In this document: positions 1 through 6,779 of the stretch, piece by piece
Numbering within the stretch: the first letter of the stretch is position 1
Layout of the letters: each line of letters opens with the position of its first letter
Origin: HGM13634 sp045537285
Lineage (GTDB): Bacteria > Bacillota > Clostridia > TANB77 > CAG-508
Assembly (NCBI GenBank): GCA_045537285.1
Contig: JAZSPC010000019.1
Coordinates: forward strand, 1-16,998
Direction: 5' to 3'
DNA length: 16,998 nucleotides
Position numbers and translations under genes: made by a program
The notes under the pieces: generated by a model
Databases searched by the model: none
Seen by the model: only the letters and a program-made list of their open reading frames with translations
What the model was told of the DNA's origin: nothing

Positions 1-190
1 TATTTACACTGTTGCCTTGTATTGAATATAAATTAGCTATATAATTAGTTTTAGTTGCATATTCTTTTGATGTATTTATAATATTAGAAAGTATTATAAA
101 ATTTCTTATTACATATATTGAAAATAGTATGAATATAGCCAATATCACTAATAATATTTTTTTCCATAATTTCATTCTTTTCTTTTCCAT
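1..190 (-). CDS. N-terminal part of a membrane-anchored protein under riboswitch control, runs off the left edge
   Basis: Sixty-three codons are visible from an ATG at 190, preceded by a G-rich ribosome binding site (AGGGGGA, about 6 bases upstream). The product begins MEKKRMKLWKK and continues into one hydrophobic segment (about residues 12-29) with no lipobox cysteine. This looks like an uncleaved signal anchor, with the rest of the protein outside the cell. The visible outer part is Asn/Ser/Tyr-rich. I do not recognise the family. It is the first gene after a cyclic-di-GMP-I riboswitch at about 212-289 and a strong promoter at 305-333. Genes under this switch in Clostridia often act in adhesion, motility or surface remodelling, so a surface role is an inference. 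The start is well supported; the function is unknown. Confidence 0.75.
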   Translation of the reverse strand, partial: MEKKRMKLWKKILLVILAIFILFSIYVIRNFIILSNIINTSKEYATKTNYIANLYSIQGNSVN

Positions 191-211
191 AAGGATTCCC
201 CCTTTTTCTTT

Positions 212-289
212 CGTGCAACCAAGCTATCATAAGCATATTTGCTCTTAGACCTTAGGCTTTGCGTCATAAACTTTCGTTTATTTTGCCTT
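212..289 (-). promoter_or_regulatory. Cyclic-di-GMP-I (GEMM-I) riboswitch aptamer
   Basis: Read on the minus strand, the leader has the GEMM-I landmarks in order: GGCAAA, then a perfect six-pair stem AUAAAC/GUUUAU capped by a GAAA tetraloop. Next come GACGCAAAGCC, AAGGUCUAAG, a second hairpin (GAGCA/UGCUU), and AUGAUAGC followed by UGGUUGC. This matches the order and spacing of the Vibrio Vc2 aptamer. The ribosome binding site of the gene starting at 190 lies only about 10 bases past the aptamer, with no terminator hairpin between. Control is therefore more likely at translation than by attenuation (inference). A short AAGG/CCUU pairing could fold over the ribosome binding site. Confidence 0.92.
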
Positions 290-304
290 TATACATATAT
301 GTAT

Positions 305-333
305 ATTATACCATAAATTTACAGTTTCTGCAA
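305..333 (-). promoter_or_regulatory. Strong sigma-A-type promoter for the riboswitch leader
   Basis: On the minus strand there is a -35 TTGCAG (328-333), a 17-base spacer and a perfect -10 TATAAT (305-310). The start of transcription would fall near 297-299, just upstream of the riboswitch aptamer. It lies immediately after the stop codon of the gene at 350. Confidence 0.82.
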
Positions 334-349
334 ATTATATACAATTCAT

Positions 350-727
350 CTACATTTCATTTACTGCTCTATATACAACTTTAACTAATTTTACATCATC
401 AATCCAAGCAGGATCTGTAAAAGTTATTATTCCGGTTTTTTTTATAATAATTATAGTATCTCCTATTTCTAAGTCTGAGACTTTTATTCTATTATTTTCT
501 TTATCTATAATTAATGTATTTTTAACTGAAAATCTGCAAAGACCAATTCTAGCATAATTCCCACTATCTCCTGGTAACTCTTCCACAAGTAATGTATTAT
601 CTTTGATATTCTTAATAGTAGCTATATATGTAATATCATTTTTATTTGGCAAAAATATATAACTTAGAATTATTAGTAAAGCAAAAATTAATAATATTGT
701 AATTATTGTTATAACTGATTTCTTCAT
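350..727 (-). CDS. Small membrane-anchored protein with a DUF3221-like beta domain
   Basis: The 125-residue product has one N-terminal hydrophobic helix (about residues 5-26) and an outer domain of about 95 residues. The domain alternates short strands with turns: 'IKNIKDNTLLVEE', then 'VSDLEIGDTIII', then a late 'TFTDPAW' segment. That order (a value strand, an 'xDLxxGD' turn, a T-x-PA motif) resembles the small OB-like DUF3221/YobA proteins of Firmicutes. The match is by eye and moderate. The anchor has no cysteine, so it is not a lipoprotein. It starts 18 bases after the stop of the membrane-protein gene at 746 with no terminator between, so the two are probably co-transcribed. The function is unknown. 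Confidence 0.72.
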   Translation of the reverse strand: MKKSVITIITILLIFALLIILSYIFLPNKNDITYIATIKNIKDNTLLVEELPGDSGNYARIGLCRFSVKNTLIIDKENNRIKVSDLEIGDTIIIIKKTGIITFTDPAWIDDVKLVKVVYRAVNEM

Positions 728-745
728 ATTTTATTTCTCCTTTAA

Positions 746-1231
746 TTATAGTATAAATTGAATTACAAGCCCAACTATCACGCAAACTATTCCGCCTATT
801 AGCTCACCTTTTAAACTTTCTTTAATATGAAACCAATAGTTTTTATACTCTTTTTCCATATCTTCTGTTCCTTTAAATACAAACTCTTTTGATTGACAAA
901 ACCATAATATATCAATAACAAACGCATCATATGCATTTACAATAGTCCATATTAAGAAACCATATCCAAAGCCTTCTATAAAAGTTGTATAACCATTTAC
1001 ATATCTTAATATTAAACTCACTATAACTACTATTAATAATGATGCAATTGACTTTGCAAATATTTTATTTTTAGTTGTTGGTATTTTATCTTTGTATTCA
1101 TCTAATGATTTTACTCTTTCTTGGATCTTTGGTGGGTAATTATATAATGTTGCTATTGGATTTCTTGACATTATATATACCATTACTGTAAATAATACAC
1201 ATAAAATTAAACATTCTATAAATATAATCAT
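746..1231 (-). CDS. Hypothetical integral membrane protein, about four helices
   Basis: The 161-residue product has hydrophobic segments at about residues 1-20, 60-77, 85-108 and 142-160, separated by charged loops. The first loop contains 'NYPPKIQERVKSLDEYKDKIP'-type charged sequence, and the third loop is acidic and aromatic. I recognise no catalytic motif and cannot name the family. The start has a good ribosome binding site (AGGAG) about 7 bases upstream. It is the first gene of a two-gene unit with the 125-residue protein downstream. Its promoter abuts the terminator of the DUF4160-DUF2442 pair. The reading frame is secure; the function is unknown. Confidence 0.78.
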   Translation of the reverse strand: MIIFIECLILCVLFTVMVYIMSRNPIATLYNYPPKIQERVKSLDEYKDKIPTTKNKIFAKSIASLLIVVIVSLILRYVNGYTTFIEGFGYGFLIWTIVNAYDAFVIDILWFCQSKEFVFKGTEDMEKEYKNYWFHIKESLKGELIGGIVCVIVGLVIQFIL

Positions 1232-1261
1232 AATTTTCTCCTATTTATAATTTCTATATGA

Positions 1262-1270
1262 ATAATATCA
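1262..1270 (-). promoter_or_regulatory. Extended -10 promoter for the gene at 746-1231
   Basis: The minus strand reads TGATATTAT, an extended -10, directly after the T-tract of the terminator at 1273-1305. No good -35 is visible; the T-tract occupies that place. The same TGATATTATTC string lies in the same position relative to a terminator at 5465-5473. Confidence 0.55.
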
Positions 1271-1271
1271 C

Positions 1272-1305
1272 AAAAAAAGATAGTTTTCAACAAACTATCT
1301 TTTTT
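1272..1305 (-). terminator. Rho-independent terminator of the DUF4160-DUF2442 unit
   Basis: There is a perfect 14-base inverted repeat (1273-1286 with 1292-1305) around a five-base loop. On the minus strand it ends in a run of seven T. It follows the stop at 1326. The stem core AAGATAGTT is shared with the terminator at 5479-5509. Confidence 0.88.
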
Positions 1306-1325
1306 CTAAGGAAATATATATGAAA

Positions 1326-1559
1326 TTATATCTCTTCACTTGTTTCATATAAATAATCTGCACACATATCAATATCTCCATTCCATGATATAGCTCCATA
1401 ACTTGTTTTCACAGAATTAAATATTTCTGGCTTTTTTAATGCTTTAAATACACCACTATTTAAATGTGGCTTCATATCTTTTATTTTAACTACATTATTA
1501 TCAAATGTTAGCTCTAATTTATAATCTTGTAACACTTTAACTTTTATAACTTTTCTCAT
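1326..1559 (-). CDS. DUF2442 family protein
   Basis: The 77-residue product matches DUF2442: an N-terminal pair of strands ending 'LTFDNNVVKIKDMKPHL', a central 'GVFKALKKPE..F' and a C-terminal 'ISWNGDIDMCADYLYE' with the family's W-x-x-DI-x-x-x-x-LY pattern. A longer reading would start at 1574, but those extra five codons are the ribosome binding site itself (GGGAGGGGAG, followed by TTTATG), so I choose the ATG at 1559. It starts 20 bases after the DUF4160 stop and ends before a strong terminator. In many bacteria DUF2442 and DUF4160 genes are neighbours, which suggests they act together, perhaps as a toxin-antitoxin-like pair. That role is inference. Confidence 0.88.
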   Translation of the reverse strand: MRKVIKVKVLQDYKLELTFDNNVVKIKDMKPHLNSGVFKALKKPEIFNSVKTSYGAISWNGDIDMCADYLYETSEEI

Positions 1560-1579
1560 AAACTCCCCTCCCATAATTA

Positions 1580-1837
1580 TTATCTTAAAGGTAATATTTT
1601 AAAAGGTCTTTCACTATTTTTAGCTAATTCCCAATTAGCTTCTAATTCATTTTTATGTAATTCAATCCATGCTTGAATTAATTTGACTTGTTTATCTGGT
1701 AAAGCTCCTTCTATTATCTCTCCATTAAAATCAAATCTTGCAACATTTTCACCATAAAAAGCATGAAAATGAGGTGGATTATGGTCTATATAATACATAC
1801 GTATTATAATTCCATAAAACATACAAATTGTTGGCAT
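1580..1837 (-). CDS. DUF4160 family protein
   Basis: The 85-residue product is a full-length DUF4160. It starts MPTICMFYGIIIRMYY, has the family's 'DHNPPHFHAFYGE' histidine-rich stretch at residues 18-30, then 'G.IIEGALPDKQ' and a 'W.ELHKNEL..NW' helix. The clustered histidines and the PPHFHA motif are the diagnostic features. No enzymatic role is established. It is the first gene of a two-gene unit with DUF2442 downstream. A promoter with a very short leader (about 16 bases) precedes it, so transcription begins almost at its ribosome binding site (AAGGAG). Confidence 0.93.
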   Translation of the reverse strand: MPTICMFYGIIIRMYYIDHNPPHFHAFYGENVARFDFNGEIIEGALPDKQVKLIQAWIELHKNELEANWELAKNSERPFKILPLR

Positions 1838-1854
1838 ATTCTTTACTCCTTTCT

Positions 1855-1883
1855 ATTATAGCACTCAATTGTTTTTTTAGCAA
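1855..1883 (-). promoter_or_regulatory. Promoter of the DUF4160-DUF2442 unit
   Basis: On the minus strand there is TTGCTA (1878-1883), a 17-base spacer and TGCTATAAT, giving a perfect -10 (1855-1860) with an extended TG. Both elements and the spacing are good. Transcription would start about 16 bases before the ATG. Confidence 0.78.
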
Positions 1884-2026
1884 TATTCTTTGCGATTTTT
1901 TGTATACTTAACAAACATAATTAAATGCCATTCTTAAAATTATTATTTTTCTGGGAAATTCAAATTATCAGATTAAAAATTTTTAGATAATTTGTTTTGA
2001 ATTAAATTGATGTACATCAAAAATGC
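1884..2026. other. Gene-free stretch with two palindromes
   Basis: I see no coding potential here. It holds CAAATTATC (1961-1969) paired with GATAATTTG (1986-1994), enclosing the perfect palindrome TAAAAATTTTTA (1974-1985). A perfect 14-base palindrome TTGATGTACATCAA follows at 2007-2020. Neither hairpin is followed by a T-tract on the minus strand, so they are not obvious terminators. Confidence 0.6.
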
Positions 2027-2062
2027 AAAAAGGACAAGATAATAAACTCTTGCCCCTTGTTT
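2027..2062 (-). terminator. Terminator of the CDF-SanA unit
   Basis: On the minus strand a stem with AAGG and CAAGA arms, one G-U pair and one bulge closes an eight-base loop and is followed by UUUUU. It lies about 60 bases beyond the stop at 2125. Confidence 0.7.
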
Positions 2063-2124
2063 GAATTATATTATATTTCTTATTAATTTGCAACAAAATT
2101 ATTTAGACATATTTCGACTTTTGT

Positions 2125-2784
2125 CTACTTATCATTAGTTACATCTCCGCTTCCACTTACGGGAATAGATTCACCTAAATAAGTTGGTTCTGGCTTAAAT
2201 AAACATTTAACAAAATCCTTATTTCTAGCTAAGATTTCCCTTATTTCTCTATACATTGCTCCAACATATTGTCTTGGGTCTGCACCTACTCCATAGGCTT
2301 CTAATCCTAAACTATTTGCTATATGTAAAGCTCTATACAAATGATATTTTTGTGTAACTATTACAATTCTTTTAGCTCCAAATATTTCTTTCGCTCTATA
2401 TATACTTTCATAAGAAGAAAAGCCTGCATGATCCATAAATATATCTTCTGATGGTACACCATTATCTATTGCATATTTTTTCATAACATTAACTTCGTCA
2501 TATTCTTCTCTACCGTGGTCTCCACTCATTATTATTTTAGAAGACACATTACTTTTATACAAATCAATTCCTTGTAACAATCTATCTTGAAGCATCGGAC
2601 TTGGGCTATCTCCCCAAATTCCTGCTCCTAAAATGATTATACAATCTATATCCTTTAAATTTGAATAATCTCCATTTTCTATTATTTGGTCTTTCGTTGA
2701 TGCTTTAACATAAAAATTTATTCCTAAAACTATTAAACCTAAACTTGCTATAATTATTACTAAAAATATTATCACTTTTTTCAT
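2125..2784 (-). CDS. SanA/YdcF-like DUF218 protein
   Basis: The 219-residue product has an N-terminal membrane helix (about residues 4-24) and a DUF218 domain (about 46-190). All SanA landmarks are present: 'IIILGAGIWGDSPSP' (49-63), 'SGDHGREEYDEVNVM' (87-101), 'DHAGFSSYESIYRA' (118-131), 'TQKYHLYRALHIA' (144-156) and 'REILARNKD' (182-190). SanA proteins sit in the envelope and affect barrier function against bulky antibiotics; the biochemical activity is not settled. The C-terminal 'GESIPVSGSGDVTNDK' tail agrees with the family. It follows the CDF transporter by 36 bases without a terminator, so they likely share a transcript. Confidence 0.93.
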   Translation of the reverse strand: MKKVIIFLVIIIASLGLIVLGINFYVKASTKDQIIENGDYSNLKDIDCIIILGAGIWGDSPSPMLQDRLLQGIDLYKSNVSSKIIMSGDHGREEYDEVNVMKKYAIDNGVPSEDIFMDHAGFSSYESIYRAKEIFGAKRIVIVTQKYHLYRALHIANSLGLEAYGVGADPRQYVGAMYREIREILARNKDFVKCLFKPEPTYLGESIPVSGSGDVTNDK

Positions 2785-2820
2785 ATTTACTCCTTTTATA
2801 TTTTCATTTATTTCTGTATT

Positions 2821-3684
2821 TTAAATTGGATTTACATGAATTACTGTTAAATAGATTTCCTCTATTTTAGCAGCAATTTCTTTTTCTAATTTATTTGCTA
2901 TATCATGGCTTTCAAATGTAGATAAGTTTCCTTCAACATATATCGTAAAAGATATTTGATATTTATATCCAACTGGTGTTGAATTAAAGTGTTGTATTTT
3001 TTTAATTTCAGGATAATTGTTTATAATATCTAAAACTTTTTGTTTTCCTTCTTCACTAATAGCTCTATCCATTAAAACATCATAACTCTTTAAGAATATT
3101 TTTATACCAGTAATACATATCCAAATCGAAATACCTATACCTACTAAACCATCAAACCATAGGATGTTATAAAAACTTAATAAGGCTGCTATTAATGTAA
3201 ATAATGTTACAAAACAATCATTTCTATGGTCTTTTGCATTTGCTTCTATAAGTAAATTGTTATGCTTTTTAGATATTGAATGTGTATACAGATATAACGC
3301 TAATTTTATAGATATTGTTAATATACACACTACTACAAGCATCCACGAGAATTTATAATTTGTTTTATATATCAATGAATTTAACGAGCTTAAAAATAAT
3401 TTAATTCCTATTAATATCATTGAAATACTAATTAGCATTGAAAATATATATTCTGCTTTTCCATGTCCTAGGTTGTGTGAATGGTCACTTGGTCTACTTG
3501 CGATTTTATTTCCTATATATGTCATTGTTGAAGAAAATATATCGCCTGCACTATTTACACTGTCTGCTATCATTGCTTGACTACTAGTTAGTATGCCTAT
3601 TATAGCTTTTATAATAAGTAAAACTATATTTCCTACAATTCCTAAAATACTTGCTGTTTTAGTAGAATTATATCTATCTTGCAT
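2821..3684 (-). CDS. Cation diffusion facilitator (CDF) metal exporter, possibly manganese-type
   Basis: The 287-residue product has about six membrane helices in residues 12-200 and a cytoplasmic C-terminal dimerisation domain (about 205-287, ending 'VIHVNPI'). The transport-site pairs are N44-x3-D48 in helix 2 ('ADSVNSAGD') and D152-x3-D156 in helix 5 ('AKDHRND'). Zinc CDFs usually carry H/D-x3-D in these places. An N-x3-D with D-x3-D arrangement is the one I associate with manganese exporters of the MntE type, so manganese or iron is the better guess. The 'HNLGHGKAE' motif (70-78) is typical of the family. It has its own extended -10 promoter and is followed by the sanA-like gene. Substrate is inferred. 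Confidence 0.92.
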   Translation of the reverse strand: MQDRYNSTKTASILGIVGNIVLLIIKAIIGILTSSQAMIADSVNSAGDIFSSTMTYIGNKIASRPSDHSHNLGHGKAEYIFSMLISISMILIGIKLFLSSLNSLIYKTNYKFSWMLVVVCILTISIKLALYLYTHSISKKHNNLLIEANAKDHRNDCFVTLFTLIAALLSFYNILWFDGLVGIGISIWICITGIKIFLKSYDVLMDRAISEEGKQKVLDIINNYPEIKKIQHFNSTPVGYKYQISFTIYVEGNLSTFESHDIANKLEKEIAAKIEEIYLTVIHVNPI

Positions 3685-3714
3685 TAATAATTCCTCCCAT
3701 TAAATAGTTATTTT

Positions 3715-3723
3715 ATTATATCA
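3715..3723 (-). promoter_or_regulatory. Extended -10 promoter for the CDF-SanA unit
   Basis: The minus strand reads TGATATAAT, a perfect -10 (3715-3720) with an extended TG. It begins a few bases after the T-tract of the terminator at 3731-3765. The -35 region overlaps that terminator and is weak. Confidence 0.65.
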
Positions 3724-3730
3724 TAATATC

Positions 3731-3765
3731 TAAAAATACTCCATACATTTGTATAGAGTATTTTT
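3731..3765 (-). terminator. Terminator of the XRE regulator gene
   Basis: There is an inverted repeat AAAAATACTC/GAGTATTTTT with an inner ATACA/TGTAT pair, and a T-rich end on the minus strand. It follows the stop at 3777. It is nearly identical in sequence to the terminator at 14008-14042. Confidence 0.85.
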
Positions 3766-3776
3766 ACTTTAATAAA

Positions 3777-5117
3777 TTATTTTTTCAATTCTTTAATATT
3801 TTCTTTTGATGTATAAATATATGTTACAGGAGCAGTATCATAATGTTTTATTTCTTTATTATTAATATCTTTTATTCCATCTCTTATAGTATCCATAATT
3901 TTTGTTCTATCTTGATAGCAATATATTCTTACGTTATCTTTTCTATCTGCAATATCAATATTATAATATTTTGAGTGCTCTACAACAATTTTAACATCAT
4001 TATAATTTGTTTCTATATATTGTATATTTCCACCATAAACACTTATATCTAAATTATTTGTCATTTCATAACTATATACATCTTTAATTGTATTAATATC
4101 TTCTTCTATATAGTTAAAATTAGTAATTCCTATAAGTATTAAACCTATGCTTATTCCGCCTAATGCTAATGCAATAACTGCCATAATAGCCATTCTAGTT
4201 TTCTTAGATTTTTTGCTTGTAATAAAGTTATAAAAAGCTTCTAAGATTATAAAGTTTATTGTAAGTGCTGCTATTAATCCTAAAAATGTCCCTAAAAATA
4301 ATAGGCCTGTTTTAACAAATAAGAAACTTAAAACTAATAATGCTGAAAATGTAACAAATGTAAATATAAAACCAAGTGCTATAAAAGCTGCTATAAATTT
4401 TATGCACCACAAAATAATTCTTGCAATTCCATTTAAGAATCTTGACTCTGAATGCTCTGGGTCTCTAATGATAATTTTTTCTTTATTTTTTTCAATAAAT
4501 ACTTTCTTTTTTCCATTATCCAATTCTATTGTTTCAGTGTTTTCAATTTCTTCTTCGTCTTTTTTAACTATTTCATAATAATCTAAGTATCTTGTTTTAA
4601 ATATATGTAATAAAACTGTCACACTAATTATTAAAAATAAGATCGTACATATTGATTGTAAAATATTGATTGTTATCCTATAAATATTATAAGGTAATGC
4701 TCCAAAAGTATTAGCAAAAAGCGAACCACCAATTGCACTTAACACCATGTATATTATGAATAAAAATATACACATTAGGAAGATTTCTAATATACATTTT
4801 ATCCTATCTCTAAATCTCATGGCACAAAAAACATCTACTGTTTTTGTAATAAATCCAAAGAAATCATCAATGTATTTATTAATATTAATCTTTGATTGCT
4901 TTGTCTCATTTACCTCCTTAACACTTTCATTCATAAGTTGATCAATGTTATAGTTAAAAAGTTTACAAATTAATAGCACCTTATCCATTTCAGGATAACT
5001 TTGACCTGATTCCCATTTAGAAACCGCCTGTCTTGATACACCTAATTTTTCTGCAAGTTGTTCTTGTGATAAATTATTATCCTTTCTTATTTGTCTTAAA
5101 TTATCTGATAATTTCAT
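3777..5117 (-). CDS. Membrane-embedded XRE-family transcription regulator
   Basis: The 446-residue product opens with a canonical XRE helix-turn-helix (about residues 7-61; 'LSQEQLAEKLGVSRQAVSKW' at 16-35). A linker and five or six membrane helices follow (about 108-131, 148-173, 230-300 as a group, 309-331). Between the second and third helices is a charged loop (175-228). The C-terminal 110 residues are soluble and strand-rich ('NLDISVYGGNIQYIE'), resembling part of a DUF4097-type domain. The design is a one-component regulator that can sense a membrane or envelope condition and bind DNA directly. The signal is unknown. It is alone between two terminators, with an unusual set of direct repeats upstream that may be its own operator. 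Confidence 0.88.
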   Translation of the reverse strand: MKLSDNLRQIRKDNNLSQEQLAEKLGVSRQAVSKWESGQSYPEMDKVLLICKLFNYNIDQLMNESVKEVNETKQSKININKYIDDFFGFITKTVDVFCAMRFRDRIKCILEIFLMCIFLFIIYMVLSAIGGSLFANTFGALPYNIYRITINILQSICTILFLIISVTVLLHIFKTRYLDYYEIVKKDEEEIENTETIELDNGKKKVFIEKNKEKIIIRDPEHSESRFLNGIARIILWCIKFIAAFIALGFIFTFVTFSALLVLSFLFVKTGLLFLGTFLGLIAALTINFIILEAFYNFITSKKSKKTRMAIMAVIALALGGISIGLILIGITNFNYIEEDINTIKDVYSYEMTNNLDISVYGGNIQYIETNYNDVKIVVEHSKYYNIDIADRKDNVRIYCYQDRTKIMDTIRDGIKDINNKEIKHYDTAPVTYIYTSKENIKELKK

Positions 5118-5143
5118 TTTGTTTACCTCCCTTCTTGCATTAA

Positions 5144-5207
5144 ATTATATGGTTTCCACTGGTTGCATTCTACCAATTTTAGGTTGTTTTTTGTTAATTT
5201 TTAGTTG
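5144..5207 (-). promoter_or_regulatory. Candidate promoter and operator of the XRE regulator
   Basis: A perfect -10 TATAAT (minus strand, 5144-5149) lies here, with no good -35 and no TG extension. Upstream, two 12-base direct repeats matching at 10 of 12 positions, AATTTTAGGTTG (5175-5186) and AATTTTTAGTTG (5196-5207), are 21 bases apart, two helical turns. This suits a dimeric or repeated protein site. Autoregulation is an inference. Confidence 0.35.
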
Positions 5208-5223
5208 CAATTCTATAAAAATA

Positions 5224-5430
5224 CTATTTATTCATTAAGAAATCAAATATATTCATACCAGCAGATGTTCCACTTCTATAAAGTTCTGTATATCCACATC
5301 TATTACAGCTTATTGTAATAAACTTTTTGTTTTGTACATTATATATTTTAGCAAAATTTCCTCCTGTTGCTTGAAATTGATCTTTTTGAAATGTTTGATT
5401 ACCACATTTAGGACACATCCATGATTCCAT
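5224..5430 (-). CDS. Zn-ribbon nucleic-acid-binding protein (DUF2082)
   Basis: The 68-residue product has two zinc knuckles, CPKCG (residues 6-10) and CNRCG (43-47), in the DUF2082/COG3478 layout. Between them is the family's 'ATGGNFAKIYNVQNKKFITI' segment, and the C-terminus ends in 'NIFDFLMNK'. The length is usual for the family. These cytoplasmic proteins are predicted to bind nucleic acid, but no specific role is established. It stands alone, with its own extended -10 promoter and a good ribosome binding site (AAAGGAG). I see no terminator directly after it, so read-through into the XRE gene at 5117 is possible. Confidence 0.92.
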   Translation of the reverse strand: MESWMCPKCGNQTFQKDQFQATGGNFAKIYNVQNKKFITISCNRCGYTELYRSGTSAGMNIFDFLMNK

Positions 5431-5464
5431 AATTACTTCTCCTTTATATTAAAATTACATTAGA

Positions 5465-5473
5465 ATAATATCA
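5465..5473 (-). promoter_or_regulatory. Extended -10 promoter of the zinc-ribbon gene
   Basis: The minus strand reads TGATATTAT, an extended -10, six bases beyond the stem of the terminator at 5479-5509. The terminator-promoter fusion matches the one at 1262-1305. Confidence 0.55.
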
Positions 5474-5509
5474 TAAAAGAAGATAGTTATCAATACTACA
5501 ACTATCTTC
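5474..5509 (-). terminator. Terminator of the alcohol dehydrogenase gene
   Basis: A perfect ten-base stem, GAAGATAGTT (5479-5488) with AACTATCTTC (5500-5509), has an 11-base loop and is followed on the minus strand by TTTT. It starts just after the stop at 5520. Confidence 0.82.
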
Positions 5510-5519
5510 CATCTTGATT

Positions 5520-6647
5520 TTATGGCTTTAAAATAACTTTTATACAATTATCTTCTTTCGCATCAAATATTTCATACGCATGTCTTCCTTGTTCTAATGG
5601 TAATGTATGTGTAATTATGTCTGTTGCATCAAATTCTCCACTTTTTATTTTTTCTAAAATTGGTTCAACATATCTTGTTGCTGGACATTGTCCCATTTTT
5701 AAAGTTACATTTCTTGTAAAGAAATTCCCTAATGGAAAATTATTATACTTTGTACCATAAACACCAACTAATGCAACATGACCACATTTTCTTACTGCTT
5801 GTGATGCTATCTCTATTGCTGATTTTGAGCCACCTTGTAGTTTTAATGCTGTTTCTACTTTTTCTACTAATGACATTTTTCCATCCAATCCAACACAATC
5901 TATTACACAATCTGCTCCACCTAATGTTAATTCTTTTAAATAGGCTCCTGTTTCATCATATTCTTCAAAATTTACTATTTCTGCTCCATAACTTTTTGCA
6001 TGTTGTAATCTATATCCTACTCTATCTACCGCAATAACTCTTGAAGCTCCTTTTAACATACACCATTTTATAGTTAATAATCCTACTGGTCCACAACCTA
6101 ATACTATAACTGTATCTCCTTTTTGAACATTCGCTATTTCAGTTCCCCATAATGATGTTGGAAGAATATCTGTTAAGAATAATACTTGCTCATCTTTTAA
6201 TTCGTCTGGCACTTTTTTAGGTCCCACATTTGCGTGTGGCACTCGTATATATTCTGCTTGTCCACCAGCATAATCTCCATAAGATTTACTATAACCTAAT
6301 AATCCACCTGCTTCTCCATACTCATTTGTATTATTACATTGGCTAAATTCATTATGTTCACAAAAGAAGCAATGACCACAAGATACCGGAAATGGTATAA
6401 CTACTCTATCGCCTTTTTTTAGGTTTTTTACATCTTTTCCAACTTCTTCTACAATCCCCATTGTTTCATGTCCTAATACAAATCCATCATACATTCCTTT
6501 TACTAATCCGTGTACTAAATGTAAGTCTGAACCACAAATTGCTGTTGATGTTACTTTTACTATAATATCGTCGTCTTTTTCTATTTGAGGATCTTTTACT
6601 TTTCTACAATCAACTTTTTGAATTCCATCATATACAATTGCTTTCAT
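5520..6647 (-). CDS. Zinc-dependent alcohol dehydrogenase, formaldehyde-dehydrogenase-like
   Basis: The 375-residue product is a medium-chain dehydrogenase/reductase: a GroES-like N-terminal domain and a Rossmann domain. Catalytic zinc ligands C38 ('AICGSD') and H60-E61 ('LGHET') are present. The four structural-zinc cysteines are C90, C93, C96 and C104. The NAD(P) loop is 'VLGCGPVG' in the middle. The overall pattern ('KDPQIEKDDDIIVKV...', 'LTDILPTSLWG') fits the formaldehyde-dehydrogenase-like group that oxidises alcohols or aldehydes; the true substrate is not visible. I place the start at the ATG at 6645-6647, five bases after GGAGG. An upstream in-frame ATG at 6710 would add 21 residues with no family match. 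It lies alone between two terminators. Confidence 0.93.
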   Translation of the reverse strand: MKAIVYDGIQKVDCRKVKDPQIEKDDDIIVKVTSTAICGSDLHLVHGLVKGMYDGFVLGHETMGIVEEVGKDVKNLKKGDRVVIPFPVSCGHCFFCEHNEFSQCNNTNEYGEAGGLLGYSKSYGDYAGGQAEYIRVPHANVGPKKVPDELKDEQVLFLTDILPTSLWGTEIANVQKGDTVIVLGCGPVGLLTIKWCMLKGASRVIAVDRVGYRLQHAKSYGAEIVNFEEYDETGAYLKELTLGGADCVIDCVGLDGKMSLVEKVETALKLQGGSKSAIEIASQAVRKCGHVALVGVYGTKYNNFPLGNFFTRNVTLKMGQCPATRYVEPILEKIKSGEFDATDIITHTLPLEQGRHAYEIFDAKEDNCIKVILKP

Positions 6648-6684
6648 TTTTACCTCCAAAATGTTATTAATTTTAGTATGTGTA

Positions 6685-6714
6685 ATTGTATATAATTTAT
6701 TCTTTTGCAAACAA
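6685..6714 (-). promoter_or_regulatory. Candidate promoter of the alcohol dehydrogenase gene
   Basis: On the minus strand there is TTGTTT (6709-6714), an 18-base spacer and TACAAT (6685-6690). It starts inside the T-tract of the preceding terminator. Both hexamers are imperfect. Confidence 0.4.
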
Positions 6715-6745
6715 AAACCAGATAACTATCTTTTGTTATCTGGTT
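6712..6745 (-). terminator. Terminator of the LtaS-acyltransferase unit
   Basis: A perfect 11-base stem, AACCAGATAAC (6716-6726) with GTTATCTGGTT (6735-6745), has an eight-base loop and is followed by a T-rich tract on the minus strand. It lies about 35 bases after the stop at 6780. Confidence 0.88.
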
Positions 6746-6779
6746 AAAGTTTCTAACTCTTTTTCTTCTTTTTTATCAT

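Noticed and set aside
291..304. Palindrome ATACATATATGTAT as a terminator for the gene at 350
   Set aside because: It is pure AT alternation, has no T-tract, and lies between the -10 and the riboswitch at the transcription start.
1560..1574. A longer DUF2442 starting at 1574
   Set aside because: The extra codons are the ribosome binding site of the start at 1559.
6648..6710. A longer alcohol dehydrogenase starting at 6710
   Set aside because: The extra 21 residues have no family match, while a GGAGG lies five bases before the ATG at 6647.
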